A stretch of DNA of 64,000 bases from Nodosilinea sp. PGN35. Lineage in GTDB: Bacteria > Cyanobacteriota > Cyanobacteriia > Phormidesmidales > Phormidesmidaceae. The notes under the pieces are model-generated. The model saw only the letters and a program-made list of their open reading frames with translations, was not told where the DNA came from and did no database searches. Below are positions 8,148-16,663 of the stretch, piece by piece. Made by a program: the position numbers and the translations under genes. The DNA lies in the NCBI RefSeq assembly GCF_029109325.1, contig NZ_JAQKQJ010000010.1, forward strand, positions 620,001 to 684,000, given 5' to 3'. The stretch's first letter is position 1. Each line of letters starts with the position of its first letter.

Positions 8148-10103
8148 CTAAATCTTCAATACCCCCTCCGGATTCACCGAGAGAATTGGCCGGCGCTGCA
8201 CTCCTTCGCGCTGCAAGATGGCGTTGGCCGCCAGCAGGCCGCTGCTCACCGCCCGCTCCATCAGGCCACAGGGAAAGGGCATCCGCACCCAGTCGCCCGC
8301 AAACAATAGATTCTCAACGGCGGTGGTGGTTTGGGGCCGGTTGGCAAAGCTGCCGGGGGGAAATCCGGCAAAGTTCTTTTGGTTGACTAGCTGGCGGTGC
8401 AGGACTGTGGCCCCCCTCAGCTCGGGCACCACCTCGTACAGCTCGGCCTCAAAGGTGTTGAGAATATCGGCCTGGGTGGGAAAGTCTTTTTCTTTGTAGC
8501 AGTAGGCGTGCAGCTCGACCACGCTGCCCCCGGTGCGCTCGCCCCAGGCGATGTAGTCGTCCTGAATGCGGTGGTAGAGGGTGATGCTGTCGGTGAGCCG
8601 GTAGCCCGAGAGACTGGTGAACCAGCTGTGCTCCCACTCAAAGTCGCGATCGAGCCAGAAGCGGGCTACGGCAAAGGGGTCGGCCACCTGGAGCTGGTCC
8701 ACCTGGGCGACCAGGGTGGGTTCTACCTCGCCCTCGGCCAGGGCAAACAGGGCCTTGATGCCGGGGATGTCAGCGGCCATGACGTAGTAGTCGGCGGTGA
8801 GGTCGTGGGCGACGTGGGGCACGCCATCGAGGTCGGTGGCGATCAGCTGAATGCGATCGCCCTCCCGAGCCAGCACCTTAAACTTTGCCAGGTTTTCGCG
8901 GGCGGGGCCAGCCAGCACCGCCCCGTCGCTGGCGTAGGCGGCTCCGTGGCAGGGGCAGAGGTAGCCGTCGCCATCTACCTCAACCTGGCGCTGCACGCTA
9001 CAGCCCTGGTGGGTGCAGGTCAGCGAGAGGGCGGTGGCAGCACCGGGGGCCACCGAGTAGACGCGATCGCCCGCGCCGAAGTACTCCATCTGCTCTGAAC
9101 TCAGCAGCGGGTTGCGATCGACCCAGAAGGGCACCGGGTTGGTGGCGACGCTGCCCTGTTGGTAGGTGACCCCGGCGACTTTGCCCGCGTCCCAGGCCAC
9201 CTGGCTAACGGTGACGCCGGTCAGCACCTGGCCGCCGTTGGCTTGAATGGCCTCCACCATGGGGTCAACCAGCGATCGCCCCATGTCCTGGCAGGTGCCG
9301 TTGAAGGCCAGCCCCTCGGGGTTGCCAAAGAAATAGAAGTGGAAAAACTGCATCAGCTCCCCGGCGCTGAGGGCGTCGGGGGCGTTGAGGCTCGACTTGG
9401 CAAAGGGCAAAAAGTAGAGGTCGTACAGCCCCTTGGGAAAGTCGTTGCCCACCCACTCGGTCACCGAGATATTGTCGAGGCGCTCGTAGGTCTGGGGGTT
9501 GCGGAAGCCGGTGATCTCGCGAAACACCTGGAGGTGCTTGAGGTGGGTAAGGTTAATGCCCCACTCCAGCCGGTTCGACGACGAGATTGCCAGATCGACG
9601 ATATTCCACGGAAAGGCCGAGTTGCTGGGGCGAAACACCTCGGGGTCGTAGTGGGTTTTATAGACCAGCGAATAGTAGTCGAGGGACTTGAAATTCTGCT
9701 GAATGCTCAGCTCGTCCACCAGGCTAAACAGGTTGTAGTACTGCGGGAAAAAGCCGTGGAAACCGTGCTCCATCATGAAGGCATCGTCGCCCACCTGGAT
9801 GGGCCAGCTGGCGATCTTGCCGCCCATCTGGGGCGATCGCTCCAGTAGGGTCACGGCCACGCCGCGCTGGCTGAGTTCGTAGGCGGTGGCCAGCCCCGCC
9901 AGCCCCCCGCCGATGACCACCGCAGTGGTGGGTTTGCCCACCTGGGTGGGCAGGGCGAGGCGATCGCGCTGAAACACCGTGGGCTGGGGTTTGCTCAGTC
10001 GAGAATAGCTGAGTAGCGCCGCAATTCCCCCAACGCCAAACAGCTTGAGGACATGGCGACGGGCCAGGGTTTGGGCAAACAGCCCCTCTAAGGATTGACT
10101 CAT
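8148..10103 (-). CDS. CrtU/CruE-like FAD oxidoreductase with an internal Rieske domain
   Basis: 651 residues. The N-terminus has a twin-arginine-like motif (RRHVLKLFG, residues 15-23) and a hydrophobic stretch, so membrane targeting by Tat or a signal anchor is likely. Next come the FAD-binding GGGLAGLATAYEL (residues 65-77) and the amine-oxidase/phytoene-desaturase fold. A b6f-type Rieske module is inserted near residues 363-386: CTHQGC and CPCHG supply two Cys, two His and a disulfide Cys pair. The C-terminal FAD motif is LLFAGDWVRMPFPCGLMERA. This architecture is shared with isorenieratene synthase CrtU and cyanobacterial CruE, which convert carotene beta-rings to aromatic rings (desaturation plus methyl shift). 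The exact product, for example synechoxanthin, is inferred. Confidence 0.7.
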   Translation of the reverse strand: MSQSLEGLFAQTLARRHVLKLFGVGGIAALLSYSRLSKPQPTVFQRDRLALPTQVGKPTTAVVIGGGLAGLATAYELSQRGVAVTLLERSPQMGGKIASWPIQVGDDAFMMEHGFHGFFPQYYNLFSLVDELSIQQNFKSLDYYSLVYKTHYDPEVFRPSNSAFPWNIVDLAISSSNRLEWGINLTHLKHLQVFREITGFRNPQTYERLDNISVTEWVGNDFPKGLYDLYFLPFAKSSLNAPDALSAGELMQFFHFYFFGNPEGLAFNGTCQDMGRSLVDPMVEAIQANGGQVLTGVTVSQVAWDAGKVAGVTYQQGSVATNPVPFWVDRNPLLSSEQMEYFGAGDRVYSVAPGAATALSLTCTHQGCSVQRQVEVDGDGYLCPCHGAAYASDGAVLAGPARENLAKFKVLAREGDRIQLIATDLDGVPHVAHDLTADYYVMAADIPGIKALFALAEGEVEPTLVAQVDQLQVADPFAVARFWLDRDFEWEHSWFTSLSGYRLTDSITLYHRIQDDYIAWGERTGGSVVELHAYCYKEKDFPTQADILNTFEAELYEVVPELRGATVLHRQLVNQKNFAGFPPGSFANRPQTTTAVENLLFAGDWVRMPFPCGLMERAVSSGLLAANAILQREGVQRRPILSVNPEGVLKI

Positions 10104-10306
10104 CTGAAGTTGTAGGCGTTGCTTGGGTCAGACTCGCCTCAGGGGTGCCCCCAAGGGTGTGTGGAGAGCGACTTGGGCATTAACGGTAGCACAGTCTCCC
10201 GGCCAGGGGAGGGGCATCTGGCGCTCCTGGCCAAAGGAGGCTACATCCCGCGTGAAACCTGTTAAAGACTGTAGTATTAAGTTGCTTTGACAGTCTACTC
10301 ATCCAG

Positions 10307-11080
10307 ATGAAATACGCGCGAGAAACCCTGGCGGTTGCCCAGCGAATTTTGGTGGAGCTGGGACGGCGGCGGCGCAGCCTGGTGTTTTGGGCAATTTTCC
10401 CGGTTGTGCTGCTGGTGCTCAACAGTTTGATTTTGCAGGAGCGCTTGCAGATCACCCTGGCCGAGGCCTACACCCAGGCGGCCCCCTCGACCCTGGTGGG
10501 GGCGGCGCTGTTTTTCAGCGGGCTGGGGGGCAGCGTGGCCACGGTGGTCTCAGAGCGCGAGCAAAAGACCCTCAAGCGCCTGTTTCTGTCGCCCCTCAGC
10601 GGGGTGTCGTACTTTTTGGGCATTGGCCTGGCCTACGGAGTAATTGGGCTGGCCCAGGCGGGGCTGGTCTACGCGATCGCCCTGGCGGAGGGGGCCACCC
10701 TCGACGGCAACCCCCTGGCCAACCTGCTGATTGTGGTGCTCAGCATTGCCGCCTACGTGGGGGTGGGGTTTGTGCTCGGCACCCAGCTGGCCCGCCGCAC
10801 CGAAGACGTCAACGCCCTGATCGCCGCCTTTGGCATTCCGCTGATGATTTTGGGGGGCACCTTTCTGCCTACGGACTTTTTCCCCGACTCCCTGGCCCAG
10901 CTCACCCGGTACAACCCCATCTACCACATGATCGAAGCCCTCTCAGGGGTGGTGGTCGAGGGCAGCACCCTGGAAGCGGTGGGCGAGCACGTGGTGTTTT
11001 TGGGGCTATTTGCGATCGCCATGGTGGTGGCTGGCTGGCTGGCCTACCGCCGCATGGTGCAGGTCGAGCGCCAGCTCTAG
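10307..11080 (+). CDS. ABC-2 type transporter permease
   Basis: 257 residues with about six membrane spans. The cytoplasmic motif VVSEREQKTLKRLFLSPLS (about residues 80-98) is the classic ABC-2 coupling segment that contacts the ATPase, and GTFLPTDFFPDSL near residue 190 matches the family's last loop. Such permeases export drugs, polysaccharides or lipids. No ATP-binding subunit is adjacent, so it must work with a protein encoded elsewhere. It is divergent from the CruE-like gene; the roughly 200-bp intergenic region contains TTTGACA near 10286, which could be part of its promoter. Start ATG gives MKYARETLAVAQR. Confidence 0.85.
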   Translation: MKYARETLAVAQRILVELGRRRRSLVFWAIFPVVLLVLNSLILQERLQITLAEAYTQAAPSTLVGAALFFSGLGGSVATVVSEREQKTLKRLFLSPLSGVSYFLGIGLAYGVIGLAQAGLVYAIALAEGATLDGNPLANLLIVVLSIAAYVGVGFVLGTQLARRTEDVNALIAAFGIPLMILGGTFLPTDFFPDSLAQLTRYNPIYHMIEALSGVVVEGSTLEAVGEHVVFLGLFAIAMVVAGWLAYRRMVQVERQL

Positions 11081-11201
11081 CCGCCCCCTGGCCCCGGTTC
11101 TGAACTGAAGCGATACAGTGGTAAGGGTACCCGCCCCATCCATTCTTTCCCAGGCAACCCCCAAAAAAACCAGAAACCCCCCAGGAGAATTGCCCCCTGC
11201 C

Positions 11202-12002
11202 GTGAGTTCTAACGATCCGGTTTTGATGGTTACGCACCAGCCCACCTCCAACCCAGGCCGGGTGGGAGAGGTGCTGCGAGAGCTGGGCTTTCCCCTCGAC
11301 ATCCGCTGCCCAGCCCTGGGGCACCCGCTGCCTGCCACCCTAGACCACCACAGCGGTACGGTGGTGTTTGGTGGCCCCATGAGCGCCAACGACGACCACC
11401 TCGACTTCATTGCCCAAGAACTCCGGTGGATTGCCCTGGCCCTGGCCGCCGATAAACCCTACCTGGGCATCTGCCTGGGAGCACAGCTGCTGGCCCGCGC
11501 CCTGGGGGCCGCCGTCACCCCCCACCCCACAGGAGCGCGCGAAATTGGCTACTACCCCATTCTGCCCACCCCGACGGGTCGCGGGCTACTGCCCGGCCCG
11601 CTGATAGTCTACCAGTGGCACCAGGAGGGGTTTGCGCTGCCGACGGGCAGCCACCTGCTGGCCACCGGCCCTACCTTTCCCCACCAGGCGTTTCGCTACG
11701 GCAGGCGGGCCTACGGGCTGCAATTCCATCCCGAAATCACCGCTGCTATGGTCAACCACTGGACTACCGAGGGGGCCGACCAGCTGGCCTGCCCTGGTGC
11801 CCAAGGGCGGGCCTACCACCTCAGCCAGCACCGCCTCTACGGCGCGGCGGTGAAGCGCTGGCTGCGCCAGTTTTTGGCCACTTGGCTGGGGGCCACTACC
11901 CAGGCCGAGGCGGTCTGGGGGCAGTACCATCCGCTTCACCAGAGCCCGCCGGGGTCTCTGCCCCGCGCTTCGGGCCCCCAGACCATGACCGAAACCGGCT
12001 AA
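11202..12002 (+). CDS. Class I glutamine amidotransferase-like protein
   Basis: About 266 residues from the GTG chosen here. GICLGAQLLARALG contains the nucleophile Cys of the triad and LQFHPEIT supplies the catalytic His and Glu; VVFGGPMSAND precedes them as in GMP synthase-like amidotransferases. No synthase domain is fused, so it resembles the YfeJ/GuaA-N group whose acceptor is unknown. The GTG follows AGGAG at a somewhat long distance; an ATG at 11226 (MVTHQPTSN) is an alternative, whereas a more upstream ATG adds an unlikely Pro-rich leader. A further hydroxyacid dehydrogenase gene starts about 50 bp downstream on the same strand and may be cotranscribed. Confidence 0.75.
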   Translation: MSSNDPVLMVTHQPTSNPGRVGEVLRELGFPLDIRCPALGHPLPATLDHHSGTVVFGGPMSANDDHLDFIAQELRWIALALAADKPYLGICLGAQLLARALGAAVTPHPTGAREIGYYPILPTPTGRGLLPGPLIVYQWHQEGFALPTGSHLLATGPTFPHQAFRYGRRAYGLQFHPEITAAMVNHWTTEGADQLACPGAQGRAYHLSQHRLYGAAVKRWLRQFLATWLGATTQAEAVWGQYHPLHQSPPGSLPRASGPQTMTETG

Positions 12003-12053
12003 ACCATTTTGCCGGCTGAACCATTTTGATCGTCAAGCAGGAGGAAACCACGG

Positions 12054-12935
12054 GTGAATATTGGGGTAATTGGCACCGGGCTCATGGGAGCGCCCATGGC
12101 CCTCAGGCTGCTGTCGGCCGGGCACAAGGTCTGGGTCTACAACCGCACGCCCGAGCGGCTCAAACCGCTGGAGCTGGCGGGGGCAAAGGTCTGTGCTACG
12201 CCCCTGGCCCTACTTCAGCAGGTGGAGGCCGTTATTTTTATGGTCACCAATGGGGAGGCGGTGCGATCGCTCCTAGAGTCCATGGGCCTGGGCACTCGCG
12301 CAGCCTCCCTGGCCGGTAAAGCCATCCTGCAAATGGGCACCATTGCCCCCGCCGAGAGCCAGCAGCTCAGCCAAACCGTCGCCGCCGCCGGGGGCACCTA
12401 CCTGGAGGCCCCCGTGCTGGGCAGCATTCCCGAGGCCAAAAACGGCAGGCTGATCGTCATGGTGGGGGCCGAAACCGACGCCTACCAGCGCTGGCAAACC
12501 TTGCTGGGGTGCCTGGGCACCACCCTCTACCACGTCGGCCCCGTGGGCAGCGCCGCCACCCTCAAGCTGGCCATGAACCAGCTGATTGGCTCCCTCACCG
12601 CTGCCTTTGCCCAGAGCCTCGGGCTGGTGCAGGCCGCCGGTATTGATGTCGAAACCTTCATGGCCGTGGTGCGCCAGAGCGCCCTCTACGCCCCCACCTT
12701 CGACAAAAAGCTGCACCGCATGCAGACCCGCCAGTTCGCCGACCCCAACTTTCCCACCAAGCACCTGCTCAAGGATATGGGGCTGTTTGTAGAGGCTGCC
12801 CAGGCCGCCGGGCTCTCCCCCTTCCCTGCCGAGAGCGTGCGCCACCTCGTCGAGCAGGCCGTGCAGGCGGGGCTCGAAGACGACGACTACGCCGCCCTGT
12901 TCAATGTCGTCAGCCCTCTGCCCAAACCCGAGTGA
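12054..12935 (+). CDS. NAD(P)-dependent beta-hydroxyacid dehydrogenase (HIBADH/GLYR family)
   Basis: 293 residues. The N-terminal Rossmann motif GVIGTGLMGAPMALRL binds NAD(P), and an Arg soon after (YNRTPER) suggests NADP preference. LEAPVLGSIPEAKNGRL is the substrate-binding block and KLAMNQL contains the catalytic Lys of the family. Members reduce glyoxylate, succinic semialdehyde or tartronate semialdehyde, or oxidise 3-hydroxyisobutyrate; the last residues do not decide between these. A GTG start is well supported by AGGAGGAAA 8-9 bp upstream. It ends before a gene-poor 330-bp region. Confidence 0.85.
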   Translation: MNIGVIGTGLMGAPMALRLLSAGHKVWVYNRTPERLKPLELAGAKVCATPLALLQQVEAVIFMVTNGEAVRSLLESMGLGTRAASLAGKAILQMGTIAPAESQQLSQTVAAAGGTYLEAPVLGSIPEAKNGRLIVMVGAETDAYQRWQTLLGCLGTTLYHVGPVGSAATLKLAMNQLIGSLTAAFAQSLGLVQAAGIDVETFMAVVRQSALYAPTFDKKLHRMQTRQFADPNFPTKHLLKDMGLFVEAAQAAGLSPFPAESVRHLVEQAVQAGLEDDDYAALFNVVSPLPKPE

Positions 12936-13245
12936 GTCAAGCTTAGATAAGTTGATCAAAATATTACAGGTTCCAACATTCCGTAAAGCGACGTCCGAGC
13001 TTTTGAGTTATATTTGGGCATCTTTTATTACAGCTGAAGGCTGGAACTACTGAGGGCATGCCCCAGAGGGACTGTAGCCCAGGGGCGGTTCTCTGGCGAT
13101 CGCCTGCGGGTCTTCTCCAGAGCGGGCTCGCCCACCCATCGGTGGCGATGTGATAAAAGTTCAGTTAATCCCTCGCGAAATTGATGTTGCCACGGAGGCA
13201 TCCTTGTGTAAAATCGTGGGCAATATCTGCAAACCCTATCGCCCC
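12936..13245. other. Gene-free leader of the DUF2949 gene
   Basis: About 310 bp with no supportable gene. Its 5' third is AT-rich compared with its surroundings (AGTTATATTTGGGCATC), its centre contains a HIP1 site, and its 3' end leads into the unusually strong ribosome binding site of the next gene. It probably holds that gene's promoter and a long 5' untranslated region. I found no riboswitch fold. Confidence 0.45.
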
Positions 13246-13259
13246 AAAGGAGGTGATCC
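13246..13259 (+). promoter_or_regulatory. Perfect extended Shine-Dalgarno sequence
   Basis: AAAGGAGGTGATCC is exactly complementary over 14 nt to the universal 3' end of bacterial 16S rRNA (GGATCACCTCCTTT). It lies 4 nt before the ATG of the DUF2949 gene, putting the GGAGG core about 10 nt from the start. Most genes in this window have much weaker sites, so this predicts strong or specially regulated translation. Confidence 0.85.
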
Positions 13260-13263
13260 CTAA

Positions 13264-13455
13264 ATGACGGTGAGTACCCAACCCCATCTAATTCGGTTCC
13301 TACAGGATGAATTGGCTATTTCGACGGCCTCAATTCAGGTCGCCCTCAAGCACAGCGAGCAAGACCCTGGGCCGCTGCCCATGATTCTGTGGCAGTACGG
13401 TTTAGTAACCCTGGAGCAACTAGAGCAGATCTATGACTGGATGGAAGCGGCTTAA
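13264..13455 (+). CDS. DUF2949 family small protein
   Basis: 63 residues, helical and soluble. The segments LIRFLQDELAIS and LPMILWQYGLVTLEQL are the hallmark of DUF2949, a small family restricted to cyanobacteria and of unknown function. The start is fixed by the 14-nt Shine-Dalgarno match. A rho-independent terminator follows within 35 bp, so it is a monocistronic unit with its own long leader. Strong translation signals suggest an abundant protein. Confidence 0.85.
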   Translation: MTVSTQPHLIRFLQDELAISTASIQVALKHSEQDPGPLPMILWQYGLVTLEQLEQIYDWMEAA

Positions 13456-13485
13456 GCCAGAGGCACCCCTGCCTGAATGTAGATA

Positions 13486-13517
13486 GGCGCAGCACCGGCT
13501 GCGCCTTTTGCCGTTTT
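13486..13517 (+). terminator. Rho-independent terminator after the DUF2949 gene
   Basis: GGCGCAGC and GCTGCGCC form a perfect 8-bp GC-rich stem around an ACCG loop, followed by TTTTGCCGTTTTT. It lies 30 bp past the stop codon. Confidence 0.85.
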
Positions 13518-13551
13518 TGGGGCGCTTTTAGACTTATAGCTGTGCCCCTCT

Positions 13552-13594
13552 AAACGTTGAAACGCTTTAACGTTGGAACGTCTTCTAAATGTCC
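13552..13594. repeat. AACGTT heptad repeat, copy 1
   Basis: Degenerate heptamers AAACGTT, GAAACGC, TTTAACG, TTGGAAC form an array related to four other sites in this window (near 20453, 22763, 38191 and 41000). It sits between the DUF2949 terminator and a convergent Uma2 gene. Confidence 0.7.
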
Positions 13595-13629
13595 TGACCT
13601 TGGTAGCTATAGCTATACTTGTGTACCAA

Positions 13630-14172
13630 CTACTCAAATACCAGCGGCCACAGGTCAGCCACCGCCACCTCCCAGCCCGGCAGCAGGTCGGGCAGCGTCA
13701 GGCGATCGCCATCCCCCAAAAGAATTGCCTCATCCCCGGCTCGATACACCTCTACACAGCGGGTCTCCGGGTCGATGAGAATGCCCACCTGGGTGCCCAG
13801 GGCCAAAAAATCCTGAATTTTGCTCCGCAGCTTGGTCAACTTGTCGGTGGGCGATTTCACCTCCACCATCAGGTCGGGGGCCAGTTCCGCAAAGGCGCGG
13901 GGGCTACGCCGCAGCCGCTCAGCTCTCACAAACGACACATCGGGAGCGCGGGTGTCGGCGTTAGGCAGTATGAACCCAGCGCTGGAGCCCGTCACTCGAC
14001 CCAGCTGGCGGGGGCGCACCCAGTTGCGAATCTGGGCCGCTAGCTCAGTCGAGACTTCATCCGCCTCGTACCCCGAAGGACTCATAATGTTTACCTCCCC
14101 GTCCACCAGCTCCATCCGGTATTCGGGATGTTCGCTCTGAAGCTTTTCGAGTTCATTAGCGGTTAGCAGCAT
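13630..14172 (-). CDS. Uma2 family (DUF820) endonuclease-like protein
   Basis: 180 residues, the usual family length. The PD-(D/E)XK-like core is visible: GEVNIMSPSGYEADEVSTEL near residue 27, then APDVSFV (catalytic Asp), LMVEVKSPTD (catalytic Glu-x-Lys), and IDPETRCVEVYR. Uma2 proteins are greatly expanded in cyanobacteria and are thought to derive from mobile-element or restriction nucleases; their role is unknown. It is a single gene, convergent with the DUF2949 unit. A second intact and two degraded relatives occur further along. Confidence 0.9.
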   Translation of the reverse strand: MLLTANELEKLQSEHPEYRMELVDGEVNIMSPSGYEADEVSTELAAQIRNWVRPRQLGRVTGSSAGFILPNADTRAPDVSFVRAERLRRSPRAFAELAPDLMVEVKSPTDKLTKLRSKIQDFLALGTQVGILIDPETRCVEVYRAGDEAILLGDGDRLTLPDLLPGWEVAVADLWPLVFE

Positions 14173-14214
14173 GGGTTTTCCCCCACAACAGAGGTCTTCG
14201 TCCCATCATAACCG

Positions 14215-15342
14215 TCAGCCTGGCCGCTCCAGTTCATCGCGTACGGCCAGGGCGGTGGCGGGGGCGAGCAGAACGCCGTTGCGGTAGTGGCCAGTGGCCA
14301 GCCAGATATTGCTGTAGCCGGTCAGCGGTTGGATGACCGGGGCCGCCTGGCCCTGGGGGCGGGGGCGCAGGCCCGACCAGCGCTGGGTGATCATGCCGTT
14401 GGCTAAGGCCGGGCAGTAGGCGATCGCCCCGGCCAGCACCTCATCGAGCCGGGCGGCCTCGGGCTGCATGGCCAGGGCCTCGTCTAGGCTGGTTTCGGGC
14501 GGAAACTCCACCGTGGCCCCCACCCAGTAGTCGCTGCCCCCCAGGGGCACCAGATGAATGTCGTGGCCGTTGACCACGGGCTGAAACTCTGAACTGCCCA
14601 TGGGTTCATCCAGATGAATCCGCAGCGCCTGGCCCAGCACCGGGCCAATGGCGGTGGGCCGGTGGAGCGCCTGGGTGAGGGGCAGCGTGCCCAAGCCCGT
14701 TGCCAACACGATCGCATCCGCTGCAAAGCTTTGACTTAGCGTATGCACAGCCGTACAGCGCCAATCTTCCTGGGGGGCAACCTCCACCTCGACCCCACCA
14801 AATCCCGTTACCGGCTCCCCGAAGTAAAACTCGGCCCCATGCGCCTGAGCACCGGCTACCAGCGCCAGGGTGAGATCGGTAGGGTTAACTTGAAAATCTT
14901 GGGGCGAGTAGATACCAGCAACGACTCCCTCGCCATTGAGGTGGGGGCAGCGATCGCCCACCTGACCCGGTTCCCAAATCTCCAGGGGGTAGCCCTGGCC
15001 CTGGCGAATTGCCTGGAGCGATCGCCACCGAGGTAAGTCTTCCGCCGCAAAACACAGGCTGAGAATGCCCTGGGCATTGTGCTGAATTGAACGCCCCGTC
15101 AGCGATGCCAACTCAAGAATCAGCGTTTGATAGCGCTTGAGGCTGCGCTCTCGCAGTCGCCAGTTGCGCCCCTTTACCTTGTGGCTAATCACCGCCATAG
15201 CCACCCCCAAAGCAGCGGCGGTAGAGCCCTGGGCGGGGGGAGCACCATCAACTACGACAACCTGAATCCCTGGGCAGAGGCTCAGCTCGTAGGCGATTGC
15301 AGCCCCCACAACGCCGCAGCCAATAACGGTGATTCGCTTCAA
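14215..15342 (-). CDS. FAD-dependent oxidoreductase (DAO / glycine-oxidase-like)
   Basis: 375 residues. The N-terminal ITVIGCGVVGAAIAYEL (residues 4-20) is the dinucleotide-binding motif, and the C-terminal SNIWLATGHYRNGVLLAPA matches the second FAD-binding block of D-amino-acid oxidase family proteins, especially glycine oxidase ThiO (GHYRNGI/VLLAP). The reaction would be oxidative deamination of glycine or another amino acid, giving H2O2. No other thiamine genes are adjacent, so the ThiO assignment is not certain. It is 30 bp upstream of psbQ on the opposite-reading order (psbQ first), and both could share a transcript. Confidence 0.8.
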   Translation of the reverse strand: MKRITVIGCGVVGAAIAYELSLCPGIQVVVVDGAPPAQGSTAAALGVAMAVISHKVKGRNWRLRERSLKRYQTLILELASLTGRSIQHNAQGILSLCFAAEDLPRWRSLQAIRQGQGYPLEIWEPGQVGDRCPHLNGEGVVAGIYSPQDFQVNPTDLTLALVAGAQAHGAEFYFGEPVTGFGGVEVEVAPQEDWRCTAVHTLSQSFAADAIVLATGLGTLPLTQALHRPTAIGPVLGQALRIHLDEPMGSSEFQPVVNGHDIHLVPLGGSDYWVGATVEFPPETSLDEALAMQPEAARLDEVLAGAIAYCPALANGMITQRWSGLRPRPQGQAAPVIQPLTGYSNIWLATGHYRNGVLLAPATALAVRDELERPG

Positions 15343-15373
15343 GGGAGGGTGAACTATGTTGGGTTATTGAAGG

Positions 15374-15820
15374 CTATTGAAACGTGGGCACCAGACTCAA
15401 GAAGGAGTCAAAGTCATCTAGAGCATTGCGGTACTCTTGCCCGGCAATCACCTGCTGGTTGTTGGCAGCGGCCTCATCGAGGCGCTCCAGGTGAACGTAG
15501 AGTTCTTTGGCGAGAGATTGGGCCTGGGGCTTATCTTTGGTCAGCAGGGTGTTGGCCAGCCGGTTGACCCGCGCCCGCATTTCGCCCATAGGGCCGTGGA
15601 TGAAGCTCTGCACGTTGACCCAGTCTTTCTTTTGAATGTAGCCCTGAAGCTCGGGGAAGCGATCGCGCAGCTCGGCCACGGCAGGGGTGTACAGCTCTAC
15701 CTGCTGCAAAATTTCGGGGGTGTAGGTGGTCGGTATCTTAGCCGCCGGGCCACCGCAGGCCACCAGGCAGGAGGCGACTACCGCCAGCAAAATTCCCAAA
15801 AGAGGTCTAAAGCGTCCCAT
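15374..15820 (-). CDS. psbQ: Photosystem II lipoprotein PsbQ (CyanoQ)
   Basis: 148 residues. It opens with a lipoprotein signal peptide ending in the lipobox LVAC (residues 19-22), so the mature protein is lipid-anchored on the lumenal side of the thylakoid. The remainder is the four-helix PsbQ fold with typical segments TPEILQQVELYTPAV, DWVNVQSFIHGPMGEMR and YRNALDDFDSFLSLVP. In cyanobacteria PsbQ stabilises the dimeric, fully active PSII oxygen-evolving complex. It is followed closely by the FAD oxidoreductase gene on the same strand. Confidence 0.92.
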   Translation of the reverse strand: MGRFRPLLGILLAVVASCLVACGGPAAKIPTTYTPEILQQVELYTPAVAELRDRFPELQGYIQKKDWVNVQSFIHGPMGEMRARVNRLANTLLTKDKPQAQSLAKELYVHLERLDEAAANNQQVIAGQEYRNALDDFDSFLSLVPTFQ

Positions 15821-15976
15821 AGTTAACCTTTTGCGCTCTCTACATCAGTCGTCTGTATTTTACGCCGCCGTGGCAACTTGTGAAGCGCCAAGATGCTGTG
15901 GCGGTGGTGGCTAAACTAAATCCCCGATCCTCACCAATAACTCACCCACGACCTACGGCCTCATCAAAGATGACCG

Positions 15977-16324
15977 CTATAGCGGTAGAAATTGGACTTG
16001 ATTCTCGAATTCCTCTGGTTCTCCCAATTTGGCGATTAGCTCTAGGTCGCGGATGCAGTCGCCAATGCGAACCATGAGCTGATGCCCGTAGACTACTCCA
16101 GGGAAAGGTATTTCCTCTATTTGGCATCGCTGAGCTTCAATCAAGAGGTCTCGATCTTGAGAGAAAACAATGCGGCCTAATTCTATGGCCCGACTCAACA
16201 CCAAATCGTCATCAATACCGGAGCGGCCATCTTCTTGAACGGTTAAAACATCCACCGATCTGAGGCGCAACCCGCTGGTGATTGCGCCATGAACATTTTC
16301 ATCCATATACACACTGAGGCTCAT
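15977..16324 (-). CDS. DUF5615 PIN-like protein (probable toxin)
   Basis: 115 residues. It begins MSLSVYMDENVHGAI with the first acidic PIN residues, and continues with VDVLTVQEDGRSGIDDDLVL and RIVFSQDRDLL, the conserved acidic cluster of the DUF5615/Mut7-C-like PIN family. Such proteins are predicted RNases. Its ATG overlaps the stop of the DUF433 gene by 4 bp, the arrangement of a translationally coupled toxin-antitoxin pair. Length is normal and no key acidic residue seems lost, so it is probably functional. Confidence 0.8.
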   Translation of the reverse strand: MSLSVYMDENVHGAITSGLRLRSVDVLTVQEDGRSGIDDDLVLSRAIELGRIVFSQDRDLLIEAQRCQIEEIPFPGVVYGHQLMVRIGDCIRDLELIAKLGEPEEFENQVQFLPL

Positions 16325-16638
16325 GGGAGCAGGTTTTGAGCTTTGAGCCGAGCTACGAAGGGAGATTCCCCAGCGGCCTGCCGCAGGGTTTCAATTTCCC
16401 GCAGTTCTGCATCCATGGCAGCTTCTAGCTCTGACTGATGATCCCAATAGTAAGAGAGGGCGCTGTGGATTTGGCCCATGGTCAGATGGCGATGGTTGAT
16501 GTGAATTTCTTCAGGCGTCCATCCGTGGGCGCGCTGGGCCATGGCAATTTCAATCACTTTCATGGTGCTGCCTTCGATGACCGGCACCTGGCGATCGTTG
16601 AGGACAATGTGCTTGTAGTCAGTGGTGGTTGAGGACAT
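16321..16638 (-). CDS. DUF433 protein (probable antitoxin)
   Basis: 105 residues. KHIVLNDRQVPVIEGSTMKV and GWTPEEIHINHRHLTMGQIH are the DUF433 winged-helix segments; DUF433 proteins regularly precede DUF5615 PIN genes in cyanobacteria and are viewed as antitoxins. The C-terminal tail (about 35 residues, rich in Glu) probably binds and masks the toxin. It lies about 60 bp downstream of the NACHT gene on the same strand, separated by a strong terminator hairpin, so it is likely transcribed on its own. Confidence 0.82.
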   Translation of the reverse strand: MSSTTTDYKHIVLNDRQVPVIEGSTMKVIEIAMAQRAHGWTPEEIHINHRHLTMGQIHSALSYYWDHQSELEAAMDAELREIETLRQAAGESPFVARLKAQNLLP

Positions 16639-16663
16639 GGCGTGCTGTTGGTGAAAGGTTGCC

